DNA of 64,000 nt from Pilimelia anulata (GCF_014647895.1 NZ_BMQB01000006.1:186001-250000); one strand, 5' to 3'. Counted from the first letter of the stretch, positions 15,786-25,476 are shown. Program-made: numbers and translations. Notes: a model not told the origin generated them from the sequence alone.

Positions 15786-17569
15786 GCGCCGTCGCCGTCG
15801 GGTACGCCCTGCCCGCCGTACCGCTGGCCGCCGGCCTCGCCGGGCTGCTCCTGCCGCAGTCCGCCCGCCGCGCCGGCGCCGCTCTCGGCCTGGCCGGCGC
15901 CGCCGGCGCGCTGCTGCTCGCCGTCGCCCTGCACCTGCTCCGCCCGGAGGTGTACCACCACCTGCGCTGGGCCGACTTCGGCGACCTGGCCGTCGGGCTG
16001 GACGTCTGGCTGGAGCCGTCCACCGGGCTGTTCGCCGTGGCCGTGGCGGCGGTGGCGCTGGCGGTGCAGGCGTACTCGGTCGGGTACCTGCGCGGCGACG
16101 ACCGGTACGCCCCCTACGCCGCCCAGATCAGCCTGTTCACCGCGGCGATGCTGATCGTCGTGGTGGCCGGCGACCTGGTCCTGCTGCTGGTCGGCTGGGA
16201 GGTGATGGGCCTGTGCTCGTACCTGCTCATCGCCCACGACCGCCGGCTCGACGCGGCGCCGGGCGCCGCGGTGAAGGCGTTCCTCGTGACCCGGGTGGGC
16301 GACGTCGGGTTCCTGCTCGGGATCGCGCTGCTCGCCGTCCGGGCGGACTCGCTGAGCCTGCCCGCCATCGCCGCCGCCGACCTGCCGCCGGGCGTGCTCG
16401 CGGGGGCGAGCCTGCTCATCCTGTGCGGGGTAATGGGCAAGAGCGCCCAGGTCCCGCTGCACACCTGGCTGCCGGACGCGATGGCCGGCCCCACCCCGAT
16501 CTCCGCGCTGATCCACGCGGCCACGATGGTCGCCGCGGGCGTGTACGTGCTGGTCCGGCTCGACGCCGTGTTCACCGGCCCGGCCCGCGCGGTGCTCGGC
16601 GTGCTCGCCGCCGTGACGCTGCTGCTCGGGGCGCTCGCCGCCGCGGCCGCCGACGACATCAAGCGGGTGCTGGCCTGGTCCACGGTGTCCCAGGTCGGGT
16701 ACATGATGGGGGCGATCGCCCTGCGCCCGGTCGCGAACGCGCTGTTCCACCTGCTCACCCACGCCGCGTTCAAGGCGCTGCTGTTCCTCTGCGCGGGCGC
16801 GGTCATCCACGCCGCCGGCACCAACGCGATGCCCGGCGGGCTGCGCCGGCGGATGCCGGTGACGTTCTGGTGCACCGCGATCGGGCTCGGCGCGCTGGCC
16901 GGGGTGCCGCCGCTGTCGGGGTACGTGAGCAAGGAGATGATCGTGGCCGCGGCCGGCGCGGCGGGCGGGCCGGTGGGCTGGACGTTCCGGGTCGCCGCGC
17001 TGCTCGGCCTCGCCCTGACCGCCTACTACGCCGCCCGGCTGCTGCTGCGCACGTTCGCCGGCCCGGCCGGGCCGGCCGCCGCCGGCGCGCACGACCCGGG
17101 CTGGTGGATGCGCACGCCGATGCTGCTGCTGACCGTACCCAGCGCCCTGCTCGGCCTGGCCGCCCTCGACGGCGACGCCCGCCGGCTGCTGCGGCTGGCC
17201 GCGCCGCACCTGTCCGCGGACGCGCTGCTGCCGCTCGCGCTGACCGCGGCCGGCCTGGCCGCGGCGTGGTGGCGCTGGCGGCGCGACCCGGCGATGCCCG
17301 GCCCGCGCGCCGCGGCCGCCGGCTTCGGCGCGGACGCGGTCCAGCGGGCGCTGGTGGTCCGGCCGACCGCCGCGCTGGCCCGGGTCGCCCGGGCCGCCGA
17401 CGAGCGCGGCCTCGGCGGCGCGGTCGCCGGCCTCGGTCGGGCGGTCGACGCCGCGGCCGAGCGGGTCGCCGCGCTGCACCGCGGGCCGCTGCCGCGGGCG
17501 ACCGCGCTCGCGCTCGGCGGGCTGGTGCTCGCCGCCGCCGCGGCCGGGCTGCTCGGGGGCGCGCGGTGA
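15782..17569 (+). CDS. nuoL: NADH-quinone oxidoreductase subunit L (antiporter-like)
   Basis: NuoL is the distal proton-pumping subunit. The 595-residue product shows the Mrp-antiporter core: LLLVGWEVMGLCSYLLIAHD with its conserved Glu, KAFLVTRVGDVGFLLGI, the first key lysine in MGKSAQVPLHTWLPDAM, PTPISALIHAATMVAAGVYV, KRVLAWSTVSQVGYMM and LTHAAFKALLFLCAGAVIHA. The C-terminal part is consistent with the lateral helix region. It starts with GTG overlapping the nuoK stop. Length is close to the usual 610 or so. Confidence 0.95.
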   Translation: MSAVAVGYALPAVPLAAGLAGLLLPQSARRAGAALGLAGAAGALLLAVALHLLRPEVYHHLRWADFGDLAVGLDVWLEPSTGLFAVAVAAVALAVQAYSVGYLRGDDRYAPYAAQISLFTAAMLIVVVAGDLVLLLVGWEVMGLCSYLLIAHDRRLDAAPGAAVKAFLVTRVGDVGFLLGIALLAVRADSLSLPAIAAADLPPGVLAGASLLILCGVMGKSAQVPLHTWLPDAMAGPTPISALIHAATMVAAGVYVLVRLDAVFTGPARAVLGVLAAVTLLLGALAAAAADDIKRVLAWSTVSQVGYMMGAIALRPVANALFHLLTHAAFKALLFLCAGAVIHAAGTNAMPGGLRRRMPVTFWCTAIGLGALAGVPPLSGYVSKEMIVAAAGAAGGPVGWTFRVAALLGLALTAYYAARLLLRTFAGPAGPAAAGAHDPGWWMRTPMLLLTVPSALLGLAALDGDARRLLRLAAPHLSADALLPLALTAAGLAAAWWRWRRDPAMPGPRAAAAGFGADAVQRALVVRPTAALARVARAADERGLGGAVAGLGRAVDAAAERVAALHRGPLPRATALALGGLVLAAAAAGLLGGAR

Positions 17570-19038
17570 GCGGCGCGGCGCTGGTCGCCGTCCTGGCCCT
17601 GCCGGCCCTCGGCGCGGTCGCGGCCGTCGCCGTCCGCGGGGACCGCGCCGGGCGCGCGCTGGCCGCGGCCGCCGCCGCCCTCACCCTGGTCGCCGCGGCG
17701 TTCCTCGGCCCCGGTACCGGGCCGGCCGGCGGGCCGCCGCGCTGGCACGACCTGGACCTGCCCTGGGTACCGGCGCTCGGCCTGCGCTTCCACCTGGCCG
17801 TGGACGGCATCGCGTACCCGCTCGTGCTGCTCACCGCCCTGCTCACGCTGCTGTGCTGCGGGTACCTGCTGGCCCGGCCGCCCGAGCGCGGCGGGCGGGT
17901 GCTGGCCGCGCTGCTGCTGCTCGTCGAGCTGGGCGCGCTCGGCACGTTCCTCGCCTGGGACCTGGTGCTGTTCTTCTGCTTCTTCGAGGTCGTCCTGCTG
18001 CCGATGTACGCGATCATCGCCGGCTGGGGCGGCGCCGACCGGCGCCGCGCGGCGCGGCTGTTCGTGCTGTACACGCTGGCCGGCTCCGTCCTGCTGCTGG
18101 TCGGCGTGCTGACCGTGGTGACCGCCGCCGGTACGGCCGACCTCGCCGCCCTCACCGCCGCGCACGGCGCCGGCCTGCCCCGCGGCGTGCAGGCGACGGC
18201 GTTCGCGCTGCTGGCGCTCGCCTTCGCGGTCAAGGCGCCGCTGTGGCCGCTGCACACCTGGCTGCCCGCCGCGCACACCGCCGCCCCGACCGTCGGCAGC
18301 GTGCTGCTGGCCGGGGTCCTGCTCAAGCTGGGCACGTACGGGCTGATCCGGGTGGGCCTCGGCGTCACCCCCGACGCCGCCGTCGCGGCCGGCCCGCTGC
18401 TCGGCGCGCTGGCCACCGCGGCGATCCTCGTCGGCGGACTGGTCTGCCTGGCGCAGACCGAGCTGAAGCGGCTGATCGCGTACTCCAGCGTCGGGCACAT
18501 GGGCTTCGTCCTGCTGGGCGTCGCCACCGGTACCGAGATCGGCCTGCACGCCGCCCTGGTCGGCAACGTCGCGCACGGGCTGATCACCGGCCTGCTGTTC
18601 TTCCTGGCCGGAGTGATCCGCGACGGTACCGGCACCGGCGACCTGCGCGACCTCGGCGGCCTGCGCGAGCGCGCCCCCTGGCTGGCCGGCGTGCTCGGCT
18701 TCGCCGCGGTCGCCTCGCTCGGCCTGCCCGGCCTGGCCGGCTTCTGGGGCGAGGCGTTCGCGGTGGTCGGCGCGTGGCGGGCCGGCGGCGCGTACTGGGC
18801 CGCGCTCGGCGCGCTCGCGGCGCTCGGCGGCGCGCTGACGGCCGCGTACTTCCTGCGCCTGCTCCGCCGGGTCAGCCACGGCCCCGCGACCCCCGCGGTC
18901 GCCGGCCTGGCCCGCCCCGCGGCGGCGCAGTGGTCGGTGTGGGCGGTGCTGGTCGGCCTGACGCTGCTGCTCGGCCTGCTGCCGGCGCTGGTCCTGGAGC
19001 CCGGCCACGCCCCGCTGCGGTACCTGGTGGGGGAGTGA
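17566..19038 (+). CDS. nuoM: NADH-quinone oxidoreductase subunit M (antiporter-like)
   Basis: The 490-residue membrane protein carries the proton-channel signatures FFCFFEVVLLPMYAIIAGWG (key Glu), AFAVKAPLWPLHTWLPAAHT (key Lys), PTVGSVLLAGVLLKLGTYGL and KRLIAYSSVGHMGFVLLG. Length is normal. The GTG at 17566 overlaps the nuoL stop, and its own stop overlaps the nuoN ATG (TGATG), so stoichiometric synthesis by translational coupling is likely. Confidence 0.95.
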   Translation: MSGAALVAVLALPALGAVAAVAVRGDRAGRALAAAAAALTLVAAAFLGPGTGPAGGPPRWHDLDLPWVPALGLRFHLAVDGIAYPLVLLTALLTLLCCGYLLARPPERGGRVLAALLLLVELGALGTFLAWDLVLFFCFFEVVLLPMYAIIAGWGGADRRRAARLFVLYTLAGSVLLLVGVLTVVTAAGTADLAALTAAHGAGLPRGVQATAFALLALAFAVKAPLWPLHTWLPAAHTAAPTVGSVLLAGVLLKLGTYGLIRVGLGVTPDAAVAAGPLLGALATAAILVGGLVCLAQTELKRLIAYSSVGHMGFVLLGVATGTEIGLHAALVGNVAHGLITGLLFFLAGVIRDGTGTGDLRDLGGLRERAPWLAGVLGFAAVASLGLPGLAGFWGEAFAVVGAWRAGGAYWAALGALAALGGALTAAYFLRLLRRVSHGPATPAVAGLARPAAAQWSVWAVLVGLTLLLGLLPALVLEPGHAPLRYLVGE

Positions 19039-20483
19039 TGACCTTCGACCACGCGGCGCTGCTGCCCGCGTACCTGGCCGCCGGCACCGCCCTGCTCGTC
19101 CTGCTCGCCGACCTGGTGTTCGCCCGCCGCGGCGCGGTCCTCGGCACGGCGGCGCTCGGCGCGCTGGCCACCGGGGTCGGCGCGGCCGTCGTCGGCGCCG
19201 GCGGGACCAGGGAGACGCTGTGCGCGGCCGGCGGCTGCGCCTACCGGGCCACCGGGTACGCCGCCGTCGTCGCCGCCCTGTTCGCCGCGCTCACCCTCGG
19301 CGTGCTCGCCCTGGCCGCGCCGCTGCTGCGCGAGCCGGACGTCCCCGCCGGCGAGTGGTGCTTCCTGCTGGCCGCCTCGATGACCGGCGGCGTCGTCCTC
19401 GGCTACGCCGCCGACCTGGTCACCCTGCTGGTCGCCGTCGAGACGCTGACCCTGCCGCTGTACCCGCTGGTCGCGCTGCGCGCCCGCCGCCGCGCGGCCG
19501 GGGCGGCGGTGACGTACTACGTGGTCAGCGTCGTCGCCTCCGCGGTGAGCCTGCTCGGCGCCGCCCTGCTGTACGCCGCCACGGGCCGGCTGCACCTGGC
19601 CGCGCTGGCCGCCGGCCCGGCCGCCGACACCCGGCTGGCCGCCGTCGGGACCGTCCTGCTGCTGGTCGGCCTGGCCGTCAAGGTCGCCGCCGTACCGGTG
19701 CACGCCTGGGCCCCCGCCGTCTACGACGGCGCGGCGCTGCCGGTCACGGCGTACCTGTCCACCGCCGCGAAGGTCGGCGGCGCCGTCGCCCTGCTGGCCC
19801 TGTGGCGCGGCCCGCTCCCCGGCCAGTGGACAGGCCCCGCGCTCGCCGTCGTCGCCGCGGTCACGATGACCGCCGGCAACCTGGCCGCGCTGCGCCAGCG
19901 CCGGATCGTCCGGCTGCTGGCGTGGTCGTCGGTGGCGCAGCTCGGGTACGTCCTCGCCCCGCTCGCCGTGGTCCTGTCGGCCGGCCAGCGGGACGGGGCC
20001 GCGGTGCGGGCGGCGGGCGCGGCGGCGCTGGCGTATCTGGTGTTCTTCGTGCTGATCGAGTTCGGCGCGTTCGCGGCGCTGGTGGCGCTGCGCGGCGCGG
20101 CCGGCGACGGCGGCACGATCGAGTCGTACCGGGGCGCCGCCCGCGACCGGCCCCTCGCCGGGGCGGCGCTGGCGCTCGCGCTGGTCGGCCTCGCCGGCCT
20201 GCCGCCGGGGCTGGCCGGGCTGTTCGCCAAGATCACGGCGACCCGGGCGGTGCTGGCCGGCGACCTGCCGTGGCTGGCGCTGCTGATCGCCGCCAACACG
20301 GTCCTGGCCCTGGCCTACTACCTCCGCCCGGCCACTGCCCTGTACCGGCGCGGTGGGACCTTTGTCGGGTTCGCCGGCCGGCCGTGGAGTGTCACCGCGG
20401 GGCTCGGCGCCGCCACCGCGGCCGCCGTACTGGTGGGATTCGCCCCGCAGTGGGTACTGGACCTGGCGGCCCTGCCCTGGTGA
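19038..20483 (+). CDS. nuoN: NADH-quinone oxidoreductase subunit N (antiporter-like)
   Basis: This third antiporter-like subunit has 481 residues and about 14 membrane helices. Signatures include VTLLVAVETLTLPLYPLVAL (key Glu), GLAVKVAAVPVHAWAPAVYD (key Lys in NuoN context), PVTAYLSTAAKVGGAVALL and IVRLLAWSSVAQLGYVLAPL. It is the last gene of the coupled nuoI-N set. The next gene, htpX, starts about 100 bases downstream with its own ribosome site. Confidence 0.94.
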   Translation: MTFDHAALLPAYLAAGTALLVLLADLVFARRGAVLGTAALGALATGVGAAVVGAGGTRETLCAAGGCAYRATGYAAVVAALFAALTLGVLALAAPLLREPDVPAGEWCFLLAASMTGGVVLGYAADLVTLLVAVETLTLPLYPLVALRARRRAAGAAVTYYVVSVVASAVSLLGAALLYAATGRLHLAALAAGPAADTRLAAVGTVLLLVGLAVKVAAVPVHAWAPAVYDGAALPVTAYLSTAAKVGGAVALLALWRGPLPGQWTGPALAVVAAVTMTAGNLAALRQRRIVRLLAWSSVAQLGYVLAPLAVVLSAGQRDGAAVRAAGAAALAYLVFFVLIEFGAFAALVALRGAAGDGGTIESYRGAARDRPLAGAALALALVGLAGLPPGLAGLFAKITATRAVLAGDLPWLALLIAANTVLALAYYLRPATALYRRGGTFVGFAGRPWSVTAGLGAATAAAVLVGFAPQWVLDLAALPW

Positions 20484-20581
20484 ACACGGCGGATTCCCGG
20501 GTTGCTCCCCGCCGGCGCACAGCTCGGCCGGGTTAGCTGGGGCGTGCGGCCCCCACTCGCCGCGCACCGGAGGTGTTCCAC

Positions 20582-21448
20582 GTGCACGGGCACCACAACG
20601 GCCTCAAGACCGCCGCCCTGCTCGGCCTGCTCACCGCCCTGATCATCGGGGTCGGCTACTGGCTGGGCGGCAGTACCGGGGTCATCATCGCCACGGGCGT
20701 CTCCCTGGTGATGAACGCCGTCAGCTACTTCTGGTCCGACCGGATCGCCCTGCGCTCGATGGGCGCCCAGCCGGTCACCGAGGCCGAGCTGCCCGACCTG
20801 TACCGCATCGTCCGCTCCCTGTCGGCGGCCGCGAACCAGCCCATGCCCCGCCTGTACGCCAGCCCGACCCTCCAGCCCAACGCCTTCGCCACCGGCCGCA
20901 ACCCCCAGCACGCCGCGGTCTGCGTGACGGCCGGCCTGCTCCAGATGCTCGACCCCCGCGAGCTGCGCGCGGTCATCGGCCACGAACTGTCCCACGTGTA
21001 CAACCGGGACATCCTCCTCTCCAGCGTCGCCGCCGCGCTCGCCGGCATCATCACGATGCTGGCCAACCTCGCCTTCTTCCTCCCGTTCGGCGGCGGCGAC
21101 GACGAGGACCGCCCCAACCCGCTGGTCACCCTGGTCCTGCTGATCCTCGGCCCGCTCGCCGCGACGGTGATCCAGCTCGCGATCAGCCGCAGCCGCGAGT
21201 ACCAGGCCGACGCCTCCGGCGCCGCCCTGACCGGCGACCCGCTCGCCCTGGCCAGCGCGCTGCGGAAGATCCACTACGGCGCCAGCCGGCTGCCGCTCCC
21301 GCCGAACGGGCAGCTCACCAGCACCGCGCACCTGATGATCGCCAACCCGCTGTCGGGGGGCGGCATCGCGGCGATGTTCAGCACCCACCCGCCGATGGAG
21401 GACCGGGTCCGCCGCCTGGAGCAGATGGCCACCGGCATCGTCGGCTGA
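20582..21448 (+). CDS. htpX: HtpX-type membrane zinc metalloprotease
   Basis: HtpX degrades damaged membrane proteins at the cytoplasmic membrane. The 288-residue product has two N-terminal membrane helices (residues about 10-50), the zinc site HELSH at residues 134-138, the third ligand in [10 protein letters not shown], and two further helices around residues 155-200. The GTG at 20582 is preferred over the GTG at 20573, because GGAGG lies eight bases before 20582 while the other GTG overlaps that ribosome site. Length is normal for the family. Confidence 0.95.
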   Translation: MHGHHNGLKTAALLGLLTALIIGVGYWLGGSTGVIIATGVSLVMNAVSYFWSDRIALRSMGAQPVTEAELPDLYRIVRSLSAAANQPMPRLYASPTLQPNAFATGRNPQHAAVCVTAGLLQMLDPRELRAVIGHELSHVYNRDILLSSVAAALAGIITMLANLAFFLPFGGGDDEDRPNPLVTLVLLILGPLAATVIQLAISRSREYQADASGAALTGDPLALASALRKIHYGASRLPLPPNGQLTSTAHLMIANPLSGGGIAAMFSTHPPMEDRVRRLEQMATGIVG

Positions 21449-21677
21449 CCATTTTCGGCAGCCGGTCGAGGCCCGCCGTCCCGCGCCCTCCGCTGAGGTC
21501 GCCGCCGTGACCGCGGCCACGGCGAAATGCCGTACCGCCGCCCCACGGGCGTGGCTAGGCTGTGCCGGCCCGCCATGATCGAGTGGGCGCCGACCCCGTG
21601 GCACCCGGCGTCCGCCCGCCCCGCTCGCCCTACCCCGGACGCCGCGGTACCGCACCCCGAGCGCGAGGAGGCGGACC

Positions 21678-22910
21678 GTGCCGGCGTTGCGCCCGTACGC
21701 GGCCCTGTGGCGCATCCCCGGCGCCCCCGCGCTGCTCCTCGCCGGCGTCCTCGCCCGCCTGAGCATCGGCGTCACCCCGCTGGCGATGCTCCTGCTTGTC
21801 CAGCGCGGCACCGGCAGCTACGCCCCCGCCGGCCTCGCCGACGCCATCGCGGCCCTCTCCGGCGCCGCGCTGGGCCCGCTGCTGGGCCGTCTCGCCGACC
21901 GCATCGGCCCGGCCCCCGTCCTGCTGACCACGGGCCTGGCCCACCCGCTCGCCCTGCTCGCCCTCCTCTGGGCCGTCCACACCGGCCCGCTCCCGCTGAT
22001 CCTGGCCGCCGCGGCCGTCACCGGCGCCACCTTCCCGCCCACCACGGCCGCCGTCCGCGGCGCCTGGAACGACCTGACCGAGCCCGCCACCGGGCGCGCC
22101 GACCTGCGCGCCCCCGCCCTGGCGGCGGAGACGTCGCTGTTCGAGGTCGTCTTCATCCTCGGCCCGCTGATGTTCGCCGGCCTGACCCTGCTGTCCGGCC
22201 CCGAACTGGCCATCGCGGCGGCCGCCGCCACCACCCTGGCCGGCACCCTCACCCTGGCCCGCGGCCGGGTGATGCGCGGCTGGCGCCCGCACCCGACGGC
22301 CGGCCCGACCCGCGGCGCGGGCGCCCTGGCCACCCCCGGCTTCCCCACCCTGCTGGCCGCCGTCGGCCTGCTCGGCCTGGCGTTCGGCGCGATGGCGGTC
22401 ACCGTACCGGCGTTCGCCACCCAGCACGCCCCCACCGCGGCCGAGGCCACCGCCGGAATTCTGCTGGCAGTCTGGGGCGTCGGCAGCGCGGTCGGCGGCA
22501 TCTCGTACGGCATCCGCCCGCCGACGGCGCCGCTGTCCCGCCAGTACGGCGCCTTCGCCGCCCTGCTGTCGGCGGCCCTGCTCTCGTACGCCGCGATGCC
22601 CGACGTCCTGCCCCTGGGCCTGGCGCTGACGGTCGGCGGCGCGGCGATCGCCCCGGCGCTGACGGCACAGAACAGCCTCGTCGGGCGGATCACGCCGGCG
22701 GGGATGCGGAACGAGGCGTACACGTGGGCGACGACGCTGATGGTGGCGGGGAGCGCGCTGGGCGGGGCGCTGGCGGGGGTGGTGGTGGAGCGGGCGCACG
22801 GGGTGGCGTGGATGTTCGTCATCGCGAGCGCGGTGGTGGCGGTGTCGGCCGTCCTGACGTCAGCGCGCTCGGGCGCGGTGTACCGCGCGGACGTCCCTCA
22901 GCCGGCATGA
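21678..22910 (+). CDS. Major facilitator superfamily transporter
   Basis: The 410-residue protein has about 12 membrane helices in two halves, with a DRIGPAP loop after helix 2-3 ([16 protein letters not shown]) typical of MFS transporters and a basic central loop ([13 protein letters not shown]). The GTG at 21678 is preceded by GAGGAGG six bases upstream. A TAGGCT box at 21556-21561 is a candidate -10. The substrate cannot be predicted. The gene ends 120 bases before the left attachment repeat of the integrative element. Confidence 0.9.
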   Translation: MPALRPYAALWRIPGAPALLLAGVLARLSIGVTPLAMLLLVQRGTGSYAPAGLADAIAALSGAALGPLLGRLADRIGPAPVLLTTGLAHPLALLALLWAVHTGPLPLILAAAAVTGATFPPTTAAVRGAWNDLTEPATGRADLRAPALAAETSLFEVVFILGPLMFAGLTLLSGPELAIAAAAATTLAGTLTLARGRVMRGWRPHPTAGPTRGAGALATPGFPTLLAAVGLLGLAFGAMAVTVPAFATQHAPTAAEATAGILLAVWGVGSAVGGISYGIRPPTAPLSRQYGAFAALLSAALLSYAAMPDVLPLGLALTVGGAAIAPALTAQNSLVGRITPAGMRNEAYTWATTLMVAGSALGGALAGVVVERAHGVAWMFVIASAVVAVSAVLTSARSGAVYRADVPQPA

Positions 22911-23031
22911 GCCCGGCGGGAAGCAGGCACGGGTATCGGACGAGCGGCCGGGGAGCGCCGGGCGGCGGTGCGCCCGCGGGGCCGCGACCTCCGGAGAGGG
23001 TCGCGGGCCCGCGGGCCGGAGCCGATCGCTC

Positions 23032-23050
23032 AGCGGTAGTTGGTGAACTG
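23032..23050 (+). repeat. Attachment-site repeat, left copy (att)
   Basis: The 19 bases AGCGGTAGTTGGTGAACTG are identical to 25601-25619, where they form the 3' end of yajQ (read on the minus strand as codons for QFTNYR and the stop). This is the presumed left boundary left by site-specific integration. Confidence 0.85.
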
Positions 23051-23096
23051 ATCCCGCAGGCCCTCTGACCTGGGCATCCATACCGCTGTCATCCCT

Positions 23097-23495
23097 CTAG
23101 GCCGTCATCAGGCCGTGGCGACGGCCCTTCGTGCCCCAACGCCTTGTCCACCGCGTTGCGGGTGCGCTCCTGGTCGGCATCAGGTGGGTGTAGGTGCGGA
23201 GCGTGAAACCCGGGTCCGAGTGCCCTAGGTAGGCAGCCAGGGCCTTGATCGACTCACCAGCGTCGAGCACCGAGGCATAGAAGTGCCGCAACGCGTGCAT
23301 CCCGTTCTTTCGCGCCTTGGCGATCCCGGCCGCAGTGACCGCGGGCCACCAGCTCTCCCGGTTGAGCGTGTTGCGGTCCAGCGCCACGCCGCTCTTGTCG
23401 TAGATCAACAGATCAGCCGTTATCGGCTTGCCCGACGGGATCTCCCAAGGGAGCACCAGGGACTTCGGCGCCCAAGCGGCGACATGGGCCTCAAG
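23097..23495 (-). pseudogene. Tyrosine recombinase (integrase) C-terminal remnant
   Basis: The frame keeps the C-terminal catalytic domain of an actinophage-type integrase. It holds KNGMHALRHFYASVLDAGES (the HxxR box), then AAYLGHSDPGFTLRTYTHLM with the last His and the nucleophilic Tyr. The N-terminal arm-binding and core domains and the first catalytic Arg are missing; upstream of about 23495 the frame is Arg/Pro nonsense. At the 3' end, after THLMP, the conserved continuation (DQERTRNAVDKALG) is in another frame, so there is also a frameshift near 23180. It cannot be active. Confidence 0.88.
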
Positions 23496-23607
23496 GCGGC
23501 CCGGCAAGCGGGCCGCACGCGCCGCCGCCAGGGCGCGCGGCCTCCACGCCGCGGGGCTCCGTTCCGGCCGCGTAGCACGCCCGGCGCCTGGCGCTTCGCC
23601 AACACGA

Positions 23608-23647
23608 CAACGCCCCGGGCCGCCGAGGCTGGCAGCGCGGGGCGTTG
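23608..23647. terminator. Hairpin between fic and integrase remnant
   Basis: CAACGCCCCG at 23608-23617 pairs with CGGGGCGTTG at 23638-23647, a perfect 10-bp stem with a 20-nt loop. The surrounding 23496-24010 stretch holds no supported gene. Confidence 0.5.
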
Positions 23648-23880
23648 CGTCGCGCGCATCGAGGTGCCCGCCGTGCGGGCCGTACGTGCACCAGCTCGGC
23701 GACCAGGCCGCCGTGGTGGATGCGGCCTGCGGCCGTAGCCGGTTGCGGTTAGAGCGCCTCCGGCGGGGGCGCTCCTGCTCCGGGATGGCCGAGGGTCGGC
23801 GCGGCCGTCGCGGCGGGTGCGTGGTCGGGGTGGGGCTGGGTGCCATCCCGCCTGCTCTCGTCCCGGGCAAGCCGAGCAGA

Positions 23881-23943
23881 CCGGCCCCGGGGTGACCAGG
23901 TCGTACGTCCGCCGGGCGCTCCACCTGGTCACCCCGGGGCCGG
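23881..23943. repeat. Perfect 21-bp inverted repeat
   Basis: Arms 23881-23901 and 23923-23943 are exact complements, beginning CCGGCCCCGGGGTGACC, with a 21-nt loop. It lies downstream of fic on the minus strand, between it and the integrase remnant. It could be the fic terminator or an end of a lost insertion. Confidence 0.7.
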
Positions 23944-24013
23944 CCCGCACCCCAGAGGGCGGGACGACAGCAGACGGGATGGCAATGCGACGTCTAGACC
24001 TGGATGGCTCTGG

Positions 24014-25198
24014 CTAGTGGGCGGCGCCGTTTGCTATTCGTAGTACGTCCGCGCAAAGGAACAACCTATGAGTTCGGCGGCCGGTTATCTCTCGAAGAAC
24101 CCCAAGGGTCACTAACTTGGAAATTGCCTGATTGGCGGTTTCGAATGGTCGATCAATCAATTTTGCCGCTGTCGAAACATCGATGATCGGGAAACCGATA
24201 AGGATATCGGCGACTTCCATTGCGGCCCCTCGCGCCCCAGCCTCGCGTAGCCGGGCAGAGTAGGAGGACTTTAGTGCGAGAAGATCGTTGATTGTCTTGA
24301 CGCCGTTTTCGGCTTGAATCTTCACGCCTTCGGAAATGAACGATACCCAAGGGTTGAAGTCGCCTGTGTGACTTACCTTCAACAAGCCCGCGATGTAGTC
24401 GTCCTTCCGCTCTTCCAGCCATCTTGCTAGATTGAGAACAGGCTTGGTCATAATATTGTCGGCTATGAGCTGAAGGACCATGATCAGTCTGCCTAGTCGC
24501 CCGTTTCCATTGTTATATGGATGTAGCGTCTCGAACTGATAGTGACCCATCGCTATTTTGATGACCGGGGAGAGCGGAAGAGTGTTGTCGTTTACCCACT
24601 TCTCCCAATCGCTGAAACCGTCGACCAATATTGGGCCGGGCGGGCTTGGCACTAAACGCGCTTCCGAGATCGGCCTGTTCTTCGGTCCGATTGCTACTTG
24701 ATGTTGCCGTAAATCGCCTGCCTCGCCAGAGTCGTCGGGGGTATTCCTTACAATTTCTTTTTGGACTGGCCCCAGAAGGGTGCGGCAGATTGGGTACTTC
24801 TCACTACGTTCCAAGGCTAATTCAGTTGCGCGGATATAGTTGATGACCTCGCGCTGCTCTTGTGACTGTTGGTTCTCGGCCAAGAACTCGGCCTCAAGAA
24901 CCTCATCGAAGGTGGCGTAGGTGCCTTCGAGAGCGGAGGTGGCTACTGCCTCACGACGCAGAATCGGCCTGACCAAGAGCTCGGGCCTGGGCAGCTGGGT
25001 CATGGCTTGGTCAAGGCGCGCTAGCTGCATCGCGGCAGCGGTAGCGATCTGATGGGTAGCCGGCAGGAGATCAGGCGACGAAGGGAGGGGTTTAGGCACA
25101 TATGCCCAGTACCTCCAGTCGTCACCGGTGCGGGGATCGGTGCCCGAGATGGGCTCTAGGCGCCCAATCGGGGAGTTGCGAAGGCCTTCCACGTCCAC
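24014..25198 (-). CDS. Fic family protein with N-terminal inhibitory helix and C-terminal wHTH
   Basis: The 394-residue protein has a Fic_N region (residues about 40-110) with an inhibitory motif TSALEG (87-92, the (S/T)xxxE(G/N) type). The Fic core holds the catalytic HPYNNGNGRLGR at 226-237, and a C-terminal winged-helix-like part runs DVSTAAKLIDRPFETANQAI. Fic proteins usually AMPylate target proteins; here autoinhibition in cis is predicted. The GTG at 25198 is a best guess, because upstream frame sequence is dominated by operator-like repeats. It sits alone in the integrative element, and no antitoxin gene is seen. Lower GC than its neighbours suggests transfer. Confidence 0.85.
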   Translation of the reverse strand: MDVEGLRNSPIGRLEPISGTDPRTGDDWRYWAYVPKPLPSSPDLLPATHQIATAAAMQLARLDQAMTQLPRPELLVRPILRREAVATSALEGTYATFDEVLEAEFLAENQQSQEQREVINYIRATELALERSEKYPICRTLLGPVQKEIVRNTPDDSGEAGDLRQHQVAIGPKNRPISEARLVPSPPGPILVDGFSDWEKWVNDNTLPLSPVIKIAMGHYQFETLHPYNNGNGRLGRLIMVLQLIADNIMTKPVLNLARWLEERKDDYIAGLLKVSHTGDFNPWVSFISEGVKIQAENGVKTINDLLALKSSYSARLREAGARGAAMEVADILIGFPIIDVSTAAKLIDRPFETANQAISKLVTLGVLREITGRRTHRLFLCADVLRIANGAAH

Positions 25199-25201
25199 GT
25201 C

Positions 25202-25476
25202 ATTCAGGTTAGCGCGCCCATCCCTGAATGTGCGGGCGGGTGGTTCAGGTTTCGTGCGCACCGCTCGGCGACATTCAGATTTCAGGCCAAAACCTGAACA
25301 GCGAGCATGCTCGTTCAGGTTTCTGATGCAACCCGCTGCTCTGTTCAGGGTCATGGGCAGAAACCTGAATGAGTTCCGAAGGGCGGGCGATGAAGGTTCA
25401 CGCTGCTGCTCGTGCCTGGCGAGCAGGCCCGCCCAGGCTCTATCGCCTGGATCCGGCAGCGGCAAACCTGAAGGAC
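25202..25476. promoter_or_regulatory. Cluster of TTCAGGTTT / AAACCTGAA sites upstream of fic
   Basis: At least six copies of a TTCAGGTT-type motif in both orientations occur between 25202 and 25476, for example near 25202, 25242, 25290, 25313, 25360 and 25464, plus half sites such as CCCTGAAT and TTCAGATTTCAGG. Two copies form a perfect dyad, AAACCTGAAC (25290-25299) and GTTCAGGTTT (25313-25322), around the inner palindrome GAGCATGCTC. The position just upstream of the fic start suggests an operator for a repressor, perhaps the Fic wHTH itself. Confidence 0.7.

Noticed and set aside
21575..21677. ATG-initiated short frame before the MFS transporter
   Set aside because: It is out of frame with the transporter and lacks a family match. 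The GTG at 21678 has a far better ribosome site.
23496..23924. Upstream continuation of the integrase frame
   Set aside because: Composition turns to Arg/Pro nonsense with no integrase motifs, so the open frame here is accidental.
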